Source of the DNA: Actinomyces bovis
GTDB taxonomy: Bacteria > Actinomycetota > Actinomycetes > Actinomycetales > Actinomycetaceae
Assembly (NCBI RefSeq): GCF_900444995.1
Contig: NZ_UAPQ01000001.1
Coordinates: 620,001-684,000, forward strand
DNA: 64,000 nt
Direction: 5' to 3'
Made by a program: the position numbers and the translations under genes. This document shows, piece by piece, positions 27,732 through 37,439 of this stretch; positions within the stretch are counted from its first letter, which is position 1; each line of letters starts with the position of its first letter. A model generated the notes under the pieces. The model worked only from the letters and a program-made list of their open reading frames with translations, made no database searches and had not been told where the DNA came from.

Positions 27732-28739
27732 TCACCGACGGCGACAGCGACGCTTGGGCGGGTAGCCAGCTCGCCACACATACACGCACACCAGCGTGAT
27801 ACCTGCCAGGTCCAACACGATCCACCAAGGGAAGCCAGGAATATCCGGTGCCTTACCTTTGGCTTCCACATCCTTGGCCGGGGTGGGGGTAATCCGCTCC
27901 CCCGTGATCAGGATGCGGTGCGTGTTAATGCCCAGGGGTGTGCAGGTCACCAAGGTGGCCAGGTCCTTGCCTTCCACTGCGCGCAGGGACTCGGTCTCCT
28001 CGGGCTCAACTACCTTCTTATCAAAGACCCGGTAAGTGAGTACCTCGCCGAATACCTCCATGGTGAAGGTGTCCCCCACCTCCACCTTGTCCAGGTTGGT
28101 GAACATGGTGGCGTTAGCTAGCCCCCGGTGTCCGGTGACTACGGTGCGAGTGCTGGGCCCGCCAACCGGCAGGGAGGTACCTTCCAGGTGTCCCAGACCG
28201 GCCAGCAGAGTTTCCTCACTGGTGCCGTGATAGATCGGCAAGTCAAGGTCGATCTTATTAATGCGAAGCCGGGCCATTAGGCCTCCGCCGTTGGCGTCCA
28301 GCATCTTGTCGTAGTTGAGCGACTGGTCGGAACTGGTGCCGTCACCGGTGGGGACGTTGGTGTTGGCTTCCAGGACTGCACCAACGGACAGCGCCTGGTT
28401 GTACTCGTGGGCGCGGGCCAGTTGCTCAGCGGCGGCCGGTCTGGCCTGGGTCACCTGCGCCGCATAGTCAGTGACAATTTTGGACTGATTGTACTGGCTA
28501 ATCCAGGCGGCTGCTGTCGGATAGCTGAAAAGCAGGATCCCAGCAATGGCCAGGACGGCGGTAATCACTGCCAACCAGGACAGGCGCCATTTGCGGGGCT
28601 GTGGAACTGAGGCCCGTTTGGGGGCCACGAGTATGTGTTGTCCGGCTTCATTTGTGACGGGAAGCCACTGTGGTGTGGGCGCGGTGGGCCCTGGCGGTGT
28701 TACCGCCAGTGGGGTCGCAGGCCGTGCGGTTGTTCCCAT
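27732..28739 (-). CDS. Class C (pilus-assembling) sortase, second copy
   Basis: The 335-residue enzyme has an N-terminal helix (about 54-72) and a catalytic domain with H204 in VTGHRGL, C266 in TLVTCTPLGINTHR and R275. A C-terminal membrane helix (WWIVLDLAGITLVCVYVW) marks it as class C. Class C sortases join pilin LPxTG threonine to the YPKN lysine of the next subunit. The region usually holding the DPF/DPW lid (about residues 120-150) has no such motif. It begins 7 bp after the stop of the preceding adhesin, so it is probably cotranscribed with it. Gap 27493-27731 shows no gene and may hold the promoter of the next adhesin. Confidence 0.92.
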   Translation of the reverse strand: MGTTARPATPLAVTPPGPTAPTPQWLPVTNEAGQHILVAPKRASVPQPRKWRLSWLAVITAVLAIAGILLFSYPTAAAWISQYNQSKIVTDYAAQVTQARPAAAEQLARAHEYNQALSVGAVLEANTNVPTGDGTSSDQSLNYDKMLDANGGGLMARLRINKIDLDLPIYHGTSEETLLAGLGHLEGTSLPVGGPSTRTVVTGHRGLANATMFTNLDKVEVGDTFTMEVFGEVLTYRVFDKKVVEPEETESLRAVEGKDLATLVTCTPLGINTHRILITGERITPTPAKDVEAKGKAPDIPGFPWWIVLDLAGITLVCVYVWRAGYPPKRRCRRR

Positions 28740-28746
28740 TCTTGGT

Positions 28747-31700
28747 TCACCGCACCGTCACAGTTGCGTGCTGCTGGCGACGGCGTCGCATGATCCCAAA
28801 GCCCATGGCTGCGACCCCCAGAATGCCACCACCAATAATGAACAGGTCAGCGCCCAGGCCACCGGTTAGGGGCAGTGTGGGAACGGAGGTCTTCTCGTTG
28901 GTGAATGGGTCTTTGAAGGTGAAGTTCAGCTCGCTGGGCTTCAGTTCAAAGTTGTGGGTGGTCTTGGAGTCCAGTTTGTATCCCGCTGGGGCAGCCTGCT
29001 CCGTGAGGGTGTAGGCACCAAGGGCTAGGCCTTCTACTCGTAAGGTGCCGCCAACCGGGTCCTTGTCTAGCTTGTTGGCACAGCCGGTGGCGTCTGCAAC
29101 CACGCAGTCTTCGATTACTTGGGTTGCGGAAGTGCCTCCGGTGGGACCGGTCAGGTTCCAACTGGAGCCAGATAGTGGCTGCTTGTTGGCGGCGTCCACT
29201 TTGTTCCAGGTTACGGAGCCCGTTTGGCTCTGGTTGACCACGCCGCCGTTGTTCACGCCTGCGACGGTCTTGAGGCCCACGCTGAGGTGGTCTTTGTCGA
29301 TGGTGTCGAAGGCAAAGTCACCGGTTGCGGCAATGTAGCCAGCGGGTGCGCTTTGCTCGGTGATCTTGTATTCGCCCCACTTGGGCACGGTGACGTTGAA
29401 TTCGCCGACGGCGGGGTTGGTGTCTTTGTAGTTGCCCGTGGCGCAGTTAGCGGCCGTGCAGTCTTGAACGATTGTGTTCGCGGGTACCTGAGGGCCGGTA
29501 AGGGTCCAGGCCGAGGGCGCGCTGGCGATGGTGGCACCGACGGTGTCTACCTTCTTCCAGCCGAGGGTGCCGGGAGCAGGTTGGTTAATGATGCCGTCGC
29601 CGGTAACTCCTGTGGCCGACTTGGGCGTACCCGTGAGGTGGGTGGCGTCAGTCGTGCTGATGGAGAAGGTGGTGTTCGACTTGGTGTAGCCGGTGGGGGG
29701 AGCGGTCTCCTGAACGGCGTAGTCGCCCCACTTATTGACCTCTACACGGAAGTGTCCGGGAGTTGGGTCCTTGTCCTGTGATCCAGCACAGTTTCCAGCG
29801 ATACAATCACTAATGTTGAGCCCACTCGGATGGCTGGGACCGGTCAGTTTCCATATGGAACCAGGAAGCTTGGTGCCGGCCGCGTCAACCTTGCTCCATT
29901 CCACGACGGCGGGCTTGGGCTTGTTGATCAGGGTGCAGACCACCCATTCACGGTTCTTTAGTTCAATCGACTTCTTGTCGGCACTCAGCACGGAAGTCAT
30001 GGCGGTGTTCATCTGCGGGTGCTTGGCGCAGACGGTGTCAGTCAAGATGTAGCCCTCGCGCGCCTCAGCGGTTTTACCGGCCTCGGAGAAGGTAACCGTG
30101 CCGGGCTTAACTGCGGCGGATTCCAAGACGCCGTCGCCTTGGCGGGTCTGGCCGTTCTGGGTGGCGGTAAGGGTCCACTGCTCGGGCTTGAGCGGCGTGG
30201 GCGCGTATCCGGCGCTGTTGTCCACCTGCTTGACCAGCTTGAGCAGGGCCTCGGTGTAGAGGGTTACCGCGTAGTCTTCCACCTCACCGTGGCCGGTGAT
30301 ACCGGTGGCAGCAGGTTCAATGGGTTTACCTGAAGCATCGCGGTCATTGGTTATGCGCAGGCGCATGAAGGTTTTGACGTCAGCCGCCGGATTGGCCTGG
30401 TCGATGCTCACGTTCTCTGGAATGGTCCAAGTCAGCGTGGCTTTGCCACCGGAGCAGGCTGGCCCGACTCCTCGCTCACCGGCTTGGAGCTTTCCGTCGT
30501 GGTTGGTGTCAGTCCATCCGGAGCGTTCGGCGTCCTCAAACTTGCCGTTTCGGTCCCAGTCGATCCAACCGTAGAGTTCTCCCTCGCCGTTGCAGGTCAC
30601 TTCCTTGGACCAGGTGAGGCCGGGTGCCGCCGGGATACGCACCTCACCGGAGATGGCGTCTTCGTCGTCGGACCACCAAAGGTCGTCAATGTCGTCACCT
30701 AGGGCGTCATTGGAATACTGCTGGTAGGGCTCGGCGTCGATTTCCTTGCCCAGGCTGGGGGTGCCTTGGCTCACGTGCATGCTCGCCAGGCTCAGGTTGT
30801 TGGAGAAGACGTCGGTGGTGCTGGCAATGGCACCGTCGCGCCAGGCGGGCTCGTATAGGGAGCCGGCATTGCCGTAAGACTCGGGGGCGTCACCAAAGTC
30901 CGTGGCCAGCACTAATCCCAGAGCAACAGCCGAGTACCCCGCGCCCTGCAGAGAGATAGTCGCGGAGGTGGCGCCCTCCATCAGCATGACGGCGCTAGGT
31001 CCGCCGATGCCGTTAGGGGAGGTGTATTTGCCAGGCTCTTGATACACACACTCGTCGCCGGTGGGCATAAGCCTCAGGGTCTTGCCATTGTTGCTGATCT
31101 CCGCATTGGAGGTGACCCCGCCACAGTTCGCAGAGCGCAGGCGGTCCAGCACACGCCAAGTTACGTTTTGCGTGGTTGAGGCCTGAACCCACTCGTCACC
31201 CCATTCGTCGAAGAGCGCTCCATCGATGATTCTGCCAGAACGCTTGGAGGAGGCCTCAGCATCAGCAAATACCAAGCCCTGGACCGGGACATTGCGCGTT
31301 CCAGTCGGGGTCTCTAGTGACGCGGAGCAGGAGTAGTCAAAGCTCAGCCTGGAGGAAAAGCCTGTGGGAGAGGGGTCCGTTCCCGGGGTGCCCCATGGCT
31401 TGTCACTGTTCTTAGCGTTCATGCCGTTGTAGGCGTAGCCATTGCCCAGGCCGATGACCATACGGTTGCGGTTGACGTAGTCCTTCGGATAGGTCATTCC
31501 CTCGGACCAGGTTTGCTCCCCATTGCTCCAGCTGCCCGGTCCGCCCACGTTGTAGAGGTTGTCCAGCACGTCGCCCGCCCAGCCGCCGGGGATAGTGGCC
31601 ACCAAGGGTCCCTTCGCTTGCGCTTCTGTCAACGGATCATTGCGTTGGTCACGGAAGGGCTTGTGGCCTAGGTGCTGCAGGTTGCTGAGGGTGCAGGTAG

Positions 31701-32013
31701 TGCGGAGCTTGGTGCCGGGGGCTATCTCGCGCACATTGTTGTAAGTCTTGGTCTCCCCGTAGTCGAGCACGGGCACATCGGGCTTTGCCTTGCCCTTGAA
31801 CTGCGTATCGTAATCACCCCACTGCAGCCACTGGATGATGTCCCGGTAACGCCCAGTGCCACCGGTGGCGAATACGGCGGGCAAGTCTCCTGGCGCCGCC
31901 TGCGCCACGGGCGCAGTCACGCCCGAGCTCAGCAGCATTGCTGTGCTCAGTCCTAAAGCTAACGCCACACCATGCACACGCTTGAGCGCGCGGAAAGGTC
32001 TGTGGGAGGACAT
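28747..32013 (-). CDS. LPLTG-anchored adhesin with GEVED and SpaA-type repeats
   Basis: The 1088-residue product has a signal peptide ending APVAQA-A near residue 40, then a CshA-like N-terminal region. The DFGDAPESYG motif and a GEVED segment (GWIDWDRNGKFEDAE, GHGEVEDYAV) follow. Three tandem SpaA/Cna_B modules (VEWSKVDAAG, LGWKKVDTVG and VTWNKVDAANKQ), each with a C...C pair and a YxxxExxAPxGY E-box, come next. LPLTG at 1047-1051 leads a membrane helix and RRRR tail. It lies between two sortase genes. ATG at 32013 has TTGGAG 7 nt upstream. It is probably an accessory pilin or tip. Confidence 0.88.
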   Translation of the reverse strand: MSSHRPFRALKRVHGVALALGLSTAMLLSSGVTAPVAQAAPGDLPAVFATGGTGRYRDIIQWLQWGDYDTQFKGKAKPDVPVLDYGETKTYNNVREIAPGTKLRTTCTLSNLQHLGHKPFRDQRNDPLTEAQAKGPLVATIPGGWAGDVLDNLYNVGGPGSWSNGEQTWSEGMTYPKDYVNRNRMVIGLGNGYAYNGMNAKNSDKPWGTPGTDPSPTGFSSRLSFDYSCSASLETPTGTRNVPVQGLVFADAEASSKRSGRIIDGALFDEWGDEWVQASTTQNVTWRVLDRLRSANCGGVTSNAEISNNGKTLRLMPTGDECVYQEPGKYTSPNGIGGPSAVMLMEGATSATISLQGAGYSAVALGLVLATDFGDAPESYGNAGSLYEPAWRDGAIASTTDVFSNNLSLASMHVSQGTPSLGKEIDAEPYQQYSNDALGDDIDDLWWSDDEDAISGEVRIPAAPGLTWSKEVTCNGEGELYGWIDWDRNGKFEDAERSGWTDTNHDGKLQAGERGVGPACSGGKATLTWTIPENVSIDQANPAADVKTFMRLRITNDRDASGKPIEPAATGITGHGEVEDYAVTLYTEALLKLVKQVDNSAGYAPTPLKPEQWTLTATQNGQTRQGDGVLESAAVKPGTVTFSEAGKTAEAREGYILTDTVCAKHPQMNTAMTSVLSADKKSIELKNREWVVCTLINKPKPAVVEWSKVDAAGTKLPGSIWKLTGPSHPSGLNISDCIAGNCAGSQDKDPTPGHFRVEVNKWGDYAVQETAPPTGYTKSNTTFSISTTDATHLTGTPKSATGVTGDGIINQPAPGTLGWKKVDTVGATIASAPSAWTLTGPQVPANTIVQDCTAANCATGNYKDTNPAVGEFNVTVPKWGEYKITEQSAPAGYIAATGDFAFDTIDKDHLSVGLKTVAGVNNGGVVNQSQTGSVTWNKVDAANKQPLSGSSWNLTGPTGGTSATQVIEDCVVADATGCANKLDKDPVGGTLRVEGLALGAYTLTEQAAPAGYKLDSKTTHNFELKPSELNFTFKDPFTNEKTSVPTLPLTGGLGADLFIIGGGILGVAAMGFGIMRRRRQQHATVTVR

Positions 32014-32103
32014 GTCAAAACTCCAATATCAGGTAATTATTAGGCGAACAAAATTGCCTTCAGTTTCTGCAAAACAGCCTATGAAGGGCGCCTGGATAAA
32101 CGG

Positions 32104-33354
32104 TCACGTTCTGATTGCCGTGACCTCGCGATCGTGTTTCACAATGTTGGGAGGGGGACCGGCGTCACCCAACTCCTCTAGGCGCACAATTTCCTCGCGG
32201 TTCTCCAGGGCGCCGCCGTTAAGTGGGGATCCGGGTGGGCCGGGCCTGGGGTCAAGGCCGCCGTCGCCCCCACCGCCGTCGCCCTGCGGACCAGTCTCTG
32301 CTACCTGCTTGCGCCTGCGGCGTCGGGCGGCTAGGAAGGCCCAGATCAGCACTGCCGCTACCACCAGCAGCACGCCCACAACCACCCAGATAATGGCGAT
32401 CTGCCAGGTTTGCATGGGGGCAGGCAGTGCCTTGGAGGCATCTTGGGCGGCTGCGGCCGGGTCCATCGGGACGCGTTCACCGGTGACCAGCAGGCGGTGG
32501 GAATTCACGCCATAGGGCGTGCAGGTAATGAGAGTAATTAGGTCGCGTCCTGCCACTTCATTTAGGGAATTGGTCTCAGTGGGGAGCACTACCTGAATGT
32601 TCACCACCTGGTATTTAAGGGTGCGCCCGGCCACTGCCACATAGAATGCGTCGCCCTGTTTCACATCTACCAGGTTGTCGAAGATGGTGGCAGTGCCCAG
32701 GCCCGTGTGGCCGGTAAGCACAGAGTGGGTGGAGGTGCCGCCCACCGGCAGCGAGGTGCCGAACAGATGCCCGATGCCTTTGGCTAGCGTAGAGGGCTGA
32801 GTGCCGTGGTAAATGGGCAGGTCCGCATGGATGGACGGAATGGTTACGCGCCCCATGACCTCATCCAGGTCCAGCTGGCTCAGGTACTCCTGGTAGCGGG
32901 GAGTGTCGGGGCGCTGTGAGTCCAGCCAGGGGTCAAGGATTGGGGAGGCCTCCAGGTGTTCGTTGTAGGCCTCGGCGGCGCTGATCTTCTGGGTCAGCAC
33001 GTCAGGTCCCATGGATTCCAGGCGGGCGGAGTACATGGAGGCCAGGCGCTGCTGGTCGGCGTTGTTGTGCTGGGTGGCGATCACCGGGTAAAGCAGCACT
33101 AGCACGCCGAGTAGCACTAACAGCAGGGGTGCGGCCACGCGCAGCCTGCGGCGGCGCTTTGAGTCCCGCGCGCCAGCAAGTCGCCCGAAACCGCGGCGGA
33201 AGCTACGGAGGATCCGCCTGGGCAGGTGGGGCGCGGTCTTGGCACTCCGAGCGGAATTGGCTGAAGCCGACCCACTTGGGGTGGGGACGCTGGCGACCTG
33301 TCCACCGGAGGGCCGGAGGCTGGGGTCGATGGGGCTGCTGGGCTCTGGGTTCAC
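32104..33354 (-). CDS. Class C (pilus-assembling) sortase, first copy
   Basis: The product, about 416 residues, has an N-terminal helix (AAPLLLVLLGVLVLLYPVIA), the lid DPW at 141-143, H216 in LTGHTGL, C278 in TLITCTPYGVNSHR, R287, and a C-terminal membrane helix followed by basic residues. This is the complete class C layout. I placed the start at the GTG at 33354; the frame stays open to a GTG at 33474, but that lies inside the terminator hairpin. It follows the shaft pilin at 33537-35267, the fimA-srtC arrangement of Actinomyces. It should polymerise that pilin and probably the one upstream of it. Confidence 0.92.
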   Translation of the reverse strand: MNPEPSSPIDPSLRPSGGQVASVPTPSGSASANSARSAKTAPHLPRRILRSFRRGFGRLAGARDSKRRRRLRVAAPLLLVLLGVLVLLYPVIATQHNNADQQRLASMYSARLESMGPDVLTQKISAAEAYNEHLEASPILDPWLDSQRPDTPRYQEYLSQLDLDEVMGRVTIPSIHADLPIYHGTQPSTLAKGIGHLFGTSLPVGGTSTHSVLTGHTGLGTATIFDNLVDVKQGDAFYVAVAGRTLKYQVVNIQVVLPTETNSLNEVAGRDLITLITCTPYGVNSHRLLVTGERVPMDPAAAAQDASKALPAPMQTWQIAIIWVVVGVLLVVAAVLIWAFLAARRRRRKQVAETGPQGDGGGGDGGLDPRPGPPGSPLNGGALENREEIVRLEELGDAGPPPNIVKHDREVTAIRT

Positions 33355-33441
33355 AGGGCGCGTCCTCGGGTTGCTTGGTTTAGGGATCGGGTTCAGGGAT
33401 TTTGGAGCAGGGCAGGGTTTGGGGTCTGTTGGCGGGGCTGC

Positions 33442-33474
33442 GTGGGGGAGGCAGGAGGCTCCTGCCTCCCCCAC
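33442..33474 (-). terminator. Perfect 16-bp inverted repeat between pilin and sortase
   Basis: GTGGGGGAGGCAGGAG and CTCCTGCCTCCCCCAC flank a single G. The structure lies about 60 bp after the pilin stop and can reduce read-through into the sortase, giving many pilins per enzyme. Confidence 0.85.
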
Positions 33475-33536
33475 AGCCGTCGTGCTAGTCGGCCTCTCCT
33501 GGGATGGAGGGTGGCGCGTTCAGACTGTGCCTGGGC

Positions 33537-35267
33537 TCAGTCCTGGTTGCGGCGACGGTGGTTGTAGTAGGCCACCCCAGCGCCGCCCAGCACCAGCAGG
33601 CCGCCGATGGTGGTGAGCACCACGACGCCGTTGGCACCGGTCAGCGGCAGGTGCAGGCCAGCGTTGGCCGGAACGTCGGTGACGGTGACCTTGGTGTCGA
33701 TCTTCTGGTCCGCCTCAGTCCCCAGTACGCGGAAGGGGATCGGGTCGGGGGCCAGGGAGTAGCCGGTGGGGGCCTTGGTCTCCACCAGGCAGTACCAGTT
33801 GCTCTTGTCGAGCGTCTTGGCCTTGCCGTTCTCCCAGTCGTTGGCGCGCAGGGAGCCGATGACCACCTTGCCGTCCACAGCTGCCTTACCGGACGCAACC
33901 TGCAGCGCGGTTGCCTTACCGGTTTCAAAAGTGGACTCGTTGGCGATTGTCAGTGGAGCACCCTTAAGGTCAGCATCCACGTCCTTCAGGAGGACGGGCT
34001 TGCCGTCAGCGCTCTTGGAAACCACCTTGTCTGCAGCCAGCGCAGCGTCATCTGCGGACACGGAGCACTCGTAGATCTGGAACTGGGCGCCGTTGTACTT
34101 GGCGGCGGCCAGGTTGTCGGTGCCGGTCTTGGTCAACTCAACCTGGCCGTACTTGGAGACCACCGGGTCGGTGTTGGTGCCGGGCACGGTTGGCTTATTC
34201 GGATCACCGCCGGGGTTGGGGTTGTCCTTGTCCCAGTTGTAGTTCGGGGAGTCGTTGGGAATTAGGGAGGCGGTGTTGCTGATGCCACCGTTGAGGTCGG
34301 TGCCCTCAGGGAAGGTGGCAGTGAGCACGATCTTGACCTTGGTCTCGCCGGTGCCCTTGGCGCGGGCATCAGCCAGCTTCTTCAGACCTGTTGCGGTGAA
34401 GTCCACTGTCAGGTAGTTGTGCTTGTCGTTAGGCAGAGTTGATGGTTTGACCACGATCTGGTAGTCATTTGCTTCAAGCGCAGCGGCCCCGGCAGGCAGG
34501 TTTTCAATGGTGACCTGGGGGTTGAGCTGCTCGGGGGTCAGCCCAGTCTGGACGCGCGGGTCAAGAACATCGATGACCTGGTATTTTTTGATGCCCTCGT
34601 CTCCGACCTTGGGGATGGAGGTGGTGATGGTGTAGGTCAGGGCGTTGCCGGAGCCGGACTTCTGACCGGAGTCCTCTACCTCCTTCTTGACGCCGTTGAT
34701 GGTGTTCTTGGGGTAGACGTGGACGTCGTAGTTCCAGCTGCTGGTGTTGCCCGGGTTGGTCATGGGCAGGGTGACGATGAAGTCGGCTGCGGGGATGACG
34801 CCGGCGGGGGTCTTGGTTTCGGAGACCAGGTAGGCCTTGCCGGCGGTGGTCTGCGCGTCGGAGAACTGGGCCACACCGCCGTTAGCGGTAGTGATGGACA
34901 CCTTGGTGCCGGTCTTGTGGTCGTTGTCGCCGTCAATGTTCTGGGTCAAGGCCGTATTGACGTCACCGTTGGCCTTGGCTAGGTCCACCCAACCCTTCTG
35001 CGTAGTCAGATCATAGTCAAGCTCAGTAATGGTGAATTCAACACCGTCAAGGGCTTTGCAGTCGGCCGGAGGCTCAGCATTCCCGTTACCCGGGGTCACA
35101 CCGTTGTTGTCGGTCTGCTCGCACTTGTGCACGGTCAGGGTGGAAGCGTGGTTGCCGTCCACGTTGGATGCATTCGGTGCGGCCAGCGCAGGAGCGACTA
35201 GCGCTCCCGCGGCGAGCGTCGCGGCGGCGGTCAGGCCGATGCTGCGACGGATCATGAGTGAGCTCAC
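33537..35267 (-). CDS. Major fimbrial shaft pilin (FimA-like)
   Basis: The 576-residue pilin has a clear signal peptide (MIRRSIGLTAAATLAAGALV, cut near ALA-A), the pilin motif WNYDVHVYPKN with K187, an E-box YCLVETKAPTGY and the sorting signal LPLTG at 540-544 followed by a membrane helix and HRRR tail. GTG at 35267 with GGAG 5 nt upstream was chosen. An ATG at 35387 with a good AGGAGG would add 40 residues before the signal peptide and cannot be excluded. The neighbouring sortase supports a type-2-fimbria-like unit. Symbol fimA is plausible but not assigned. Confidence 0.9.
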   Translation of the reverse strand: MSSLMIRRSIGLTAAATLAAGALVAPALAAPNASNVDGNHASTLTVHKCEQTDNNGVTPGNGNAEPPADCKALDGVEFTITELDYDLTTQKGWVDLAKANGDVNTALTQNIDGDNDHKTGTKVSITTANGGVAQFSDAQTTAGKAYLVSETKTPAGVIPAADFIVTLPMTNPGNTSSWNYDVHVYPKNTINGVKKEVEDSGQKSGSGNALTYTITTSIPKVGDEGIKKYQVIDVLDPRVQTGLTPEQLNPQVTIENLPAGAAALEANDYQIVVKPSTLPNDKHNYLTVDFTATGLKKLADARAKGTGETKVKIVLTATFPEGTDLNGGISNTASLIPNDSPNYNWDKDNPNPGGDPNKPTVPGTNTDPVVSKYGQVELTKTGTDNLAAAKYNGAQFQIYECSVSADDAALAADKVVSKSADGKPVLLKDVDADLKGAPLTIANESTFETGKATALQVASGKAAVDGKVVIGSLRANDWENGKAKTLDKSNWYCLVETKAPTGYSLAPDPIPFRVLGTEADQKIDTKVTVTDVPANAGLHLPLTGANGVVVLTTIGGLLVLGGAGVAYYNHRRRNQD

Positions 35268-35690
35268 GGTTTCTCCATCTCTCAGTTGGGATCTTGTTGG
35301 GGTGACTCGGCCCTGATGGCGCCGAGTCGATCCTGGTCCGAGTGTTGGAGCACCGGCCACAGGAAGTCTGTTCGGTGAGGATGGCATTCAACATCCCCTC
35401 CTCGATTCACACACACAAGCGCGAGCCTGATAGGTGGGTTATCTGGATTGACTTTACTAGTGGGAAATCACAGGGAAGTCTCGGCGATCTGCCATTGCGA
35501 TTACGGTTACTTGCCCTGCCGGTCCAATGTTGCATTTCCACACAGCCTCGGCACTGGGACCGCACCCTGAGCGTCGAATCGCTCGCTTGGAGGATGAGAG
35601 GCGACGACGACGTGGCGGGCAGGCTCACGGGGAGCCTGCCCGCCACGCGGGTCAGTTGACCTTGAGGTTGTCAGCGCCTAGGCGCTGAGA
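35268..35690. other. Intergenic region between the two shaft-pilin genes
   Basis: No gene supported. It holds the terminator at 35611-35647 and should carry the promoter of the 33537-35267 pilin. An alternative start for that pilin (35387) also lies here. Confidence 0.6.
35611..35647 (-). terminator. Perfect 15-bp stem terminator
   Basis: CGTGGCGGGCAGGCT and AGCCTGCCCGCCACG pair around a 7-nt loop, 44 bp downstream of the 582-residue pilin. The next pilin probably has a separate promoter. Confidence 0.85.
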
Positions 35691-37439
35691 TCAGTCCTCG
35701 GCCTGACGACGACGGGCCACCGCCACGGTGCCACCGGCGAGCAGGACCAGGGCGGCGCCACCGGCCATCATCAGCACCTGGCCGGAAGCACCGGTCAGAG
35801 GCAGCTGAGGCACATTGGACTTGGTGTTCTTGACATCCATGAGCACCGCATCCGGCTTAACTTCACCGGAGCTCACCTTGACCTTTGTCATAGCGGCATC
35901 ACCGGAAGGCAGTACATAACCGGCAGGGGCAGCAGTTTCCACCAGGACGTAGCATCGGGTGGTGTGATCAGGCTCAGTGACGTCAGCACCAGCACTTGCC
36001 TTCGAGTCAATGAATAGACCGGGGATACGGAGAGTGCCCGTGGCGTCAGACTTGAAGGTCGTCTTGCCTTCCACGCTGATGGCATTGCCAGTCTTGACAG
36101 CATTAGAGCAGTCAGGCAGGAATGCGGTTTCCGGAGTAGCGTCGTAGACCTCGAAGGTAGCCCCCTGGAGCTGCTTGTTATTAGCAGCATCCCGCTTGAT
36201 AACCTTCAACTCACCCCAGTTGGAGACAACCTTGTTGGTGGGGTTGTTAGTGGTGGTCGGAGGAAGCTTGGGGTCCTCGTCCGGGTTGGTCGGCGGGGTC
36301 ACCGGCGGGTTGTTCGGAGTCGGCGGCACCGGAGGCTTGCCCGGGTTGCTGGGGTCAGACTCAGTGTCAACGATGTAATTACCGGTGTTCTCAATCTTGC
36401 CATCAGTAGGTAGTTCGCTGATCTTGGCCCTGAAAGTCACTCGAATGGTCTTACCACCGATGGTCTCAAGATACTGAAGACCCTCAACGGTATTGAAGTG
36501 GACCTGCGCGAAACGGTTCAGAGAATCATCCGTCTTGGTGTACTTGTCGCCTGGAACATCAGCGCCAGCGAAGGCACCATCCGGACCAATCTCCCCCACC
36601 TGCACGGAACTAACACTGATGTCTGTAGTACCCTGGGCGAACTTGTCGTAGATGTTCAGGTACTTGAAGTTCTCGCTATCCCCAGCGATGGTCGGCACGA
36701 CCGCGTCAATCGTATACTCGATCTGACTACCGGTACCGAGACCGTGAGAGCCATCAAGAACCTTGACATTCTTTACAGGCTTGTCAACTGGCGTGTTCTT
36801 CGGGAAGGCATGCACGTAATACACCCATTTGCTTGCCGCCGCCCCATCGGTAGCGTCAGCATAGGGAAGAGTGACAACGAAAGGCAGCGCCTTATCAACG
36901 ATATTGACCTTTTTGCCGTCAACAGCCGCGTTAGTGGTGTCAGTCTCACAGAGCAGGTATGCGCCCTTGTCCAGGTTCTTCTTTACCTGGCCGTTGGCTT
37001 CCGTCACGAACTCGACAGCTGCATCGTCCGCAAGAGTCAACCCATCAAGCGTCTTGGCAGCAAGGTTTGCGGGATCACAAACAGAGGCAGCGAGGTTCGG
37101 GTGAGCGACTGCCCAGTCGTTCAGCGTCTTCCAGTTGGCGTTCAATTGCGCCATGTCAGCCTCATTCACAAGATCCAGCTTGATCTTGTAAGCCTTGAAC
37201 ACCACGCCGCTCACAGGCTTCTGCGTAGGAGCGGTAGTGCCGTCTACACGACCTTTGGTAGTGTCGCCCGCACCAGGCTTGACATGCTTGTGAATCGTCA
37301 GCGAAGTCGGAGTCTGGTCGTTAATGTTCGCCTGGTCGGCGTAGGCCGTGGCGCCCAGGCCCAGGCCGGCGAGGCCAACGGCCAGTGCGCCGGCGGCCGC
37401 GGCGGCGCGGACCGCAGCTAGGCGAGTAGTAGTACGCAT
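35691..37439 (-). CDS. Fimbrial shaft-type pilin (FimP-like)
   Basis: The 582-residue pilin has a signal peptide (ALAVGLAGLGLGATAYA, cut near residue 34) and a variant pilin motif WVYYVHAFPKN with K214. A Pro/Asn/Thr-rich linker (PPVPPTPNNPPVTPPTNP) precedes a SpaA-like domain with the E-box YVLVETAAPAGY. LPLTG at 546-550 is followed by a membrane helix and RRR tail. The N-terminal segment SLTIHKHV is shared with the 535-residue pilin. ATG at 37439 has AAAGGA about 10 nt upstream. No sortase is immediately downstream, so it probably shares the enzyme at 32104-33354. Confidence 0.9.
   Translation of the reverse strand: MRTTTRLAAVRAAAAAGALAVGLAGLGLGATAYADQANINDQTPTSLTIHKHVKPGAGDTTKGRVDGTTAPTQKPVSGVVFKAYKIKLDLVNEADMAQLNANWKTLNDWAVAHPNLAASVCDPANLAAKTLDGLTLADDAAVEFVTEANGQVKKNLDKGAYLLCETDTTNAAVDGKKVNIVDKALPFVVTLPYADATDGAAASKWVYYVHAFPKNTPVDKPVKNVKVLDGSHGLGTGSQIEYTIDAVVPTIAGDSENFKYLNIYDKFAQGTTDISVSSVQVGEIGPDGAFAGADVPGDKYTKTDDSLNRFAQVHFNTVEGLQYLETIGGKTIRVTFRAKISELPTDGKIENTGNYIVDTESDPSNPGKPPVPPTPNNPPVTPPTNPDEDPKLPPTTTNNPTNKVVSNWGELKVIKRDAANNKQLQGATFEVYDATPETAFLPDCSNAVKTGNAISVEGKTTFKSDATGTLRIPGLFIDSKASAGADVTEPDHTTRCYVLVETAAPAGYVLPSGDAAMTKVKVSSGEVKPDAVLMDVKNTKSNVPQLPLTGASGQVLMMAGGAALVLLAGGTVAVARRRQAED

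Noticed and set aside
33355-33474. Extra 40 residues at the sortase N-terminus as a genuine part of the protein
   Set aside because: The segment is Pro-rich with no family similarity and begins within a terminator hairpin; a shorter start is preferred though not proven.
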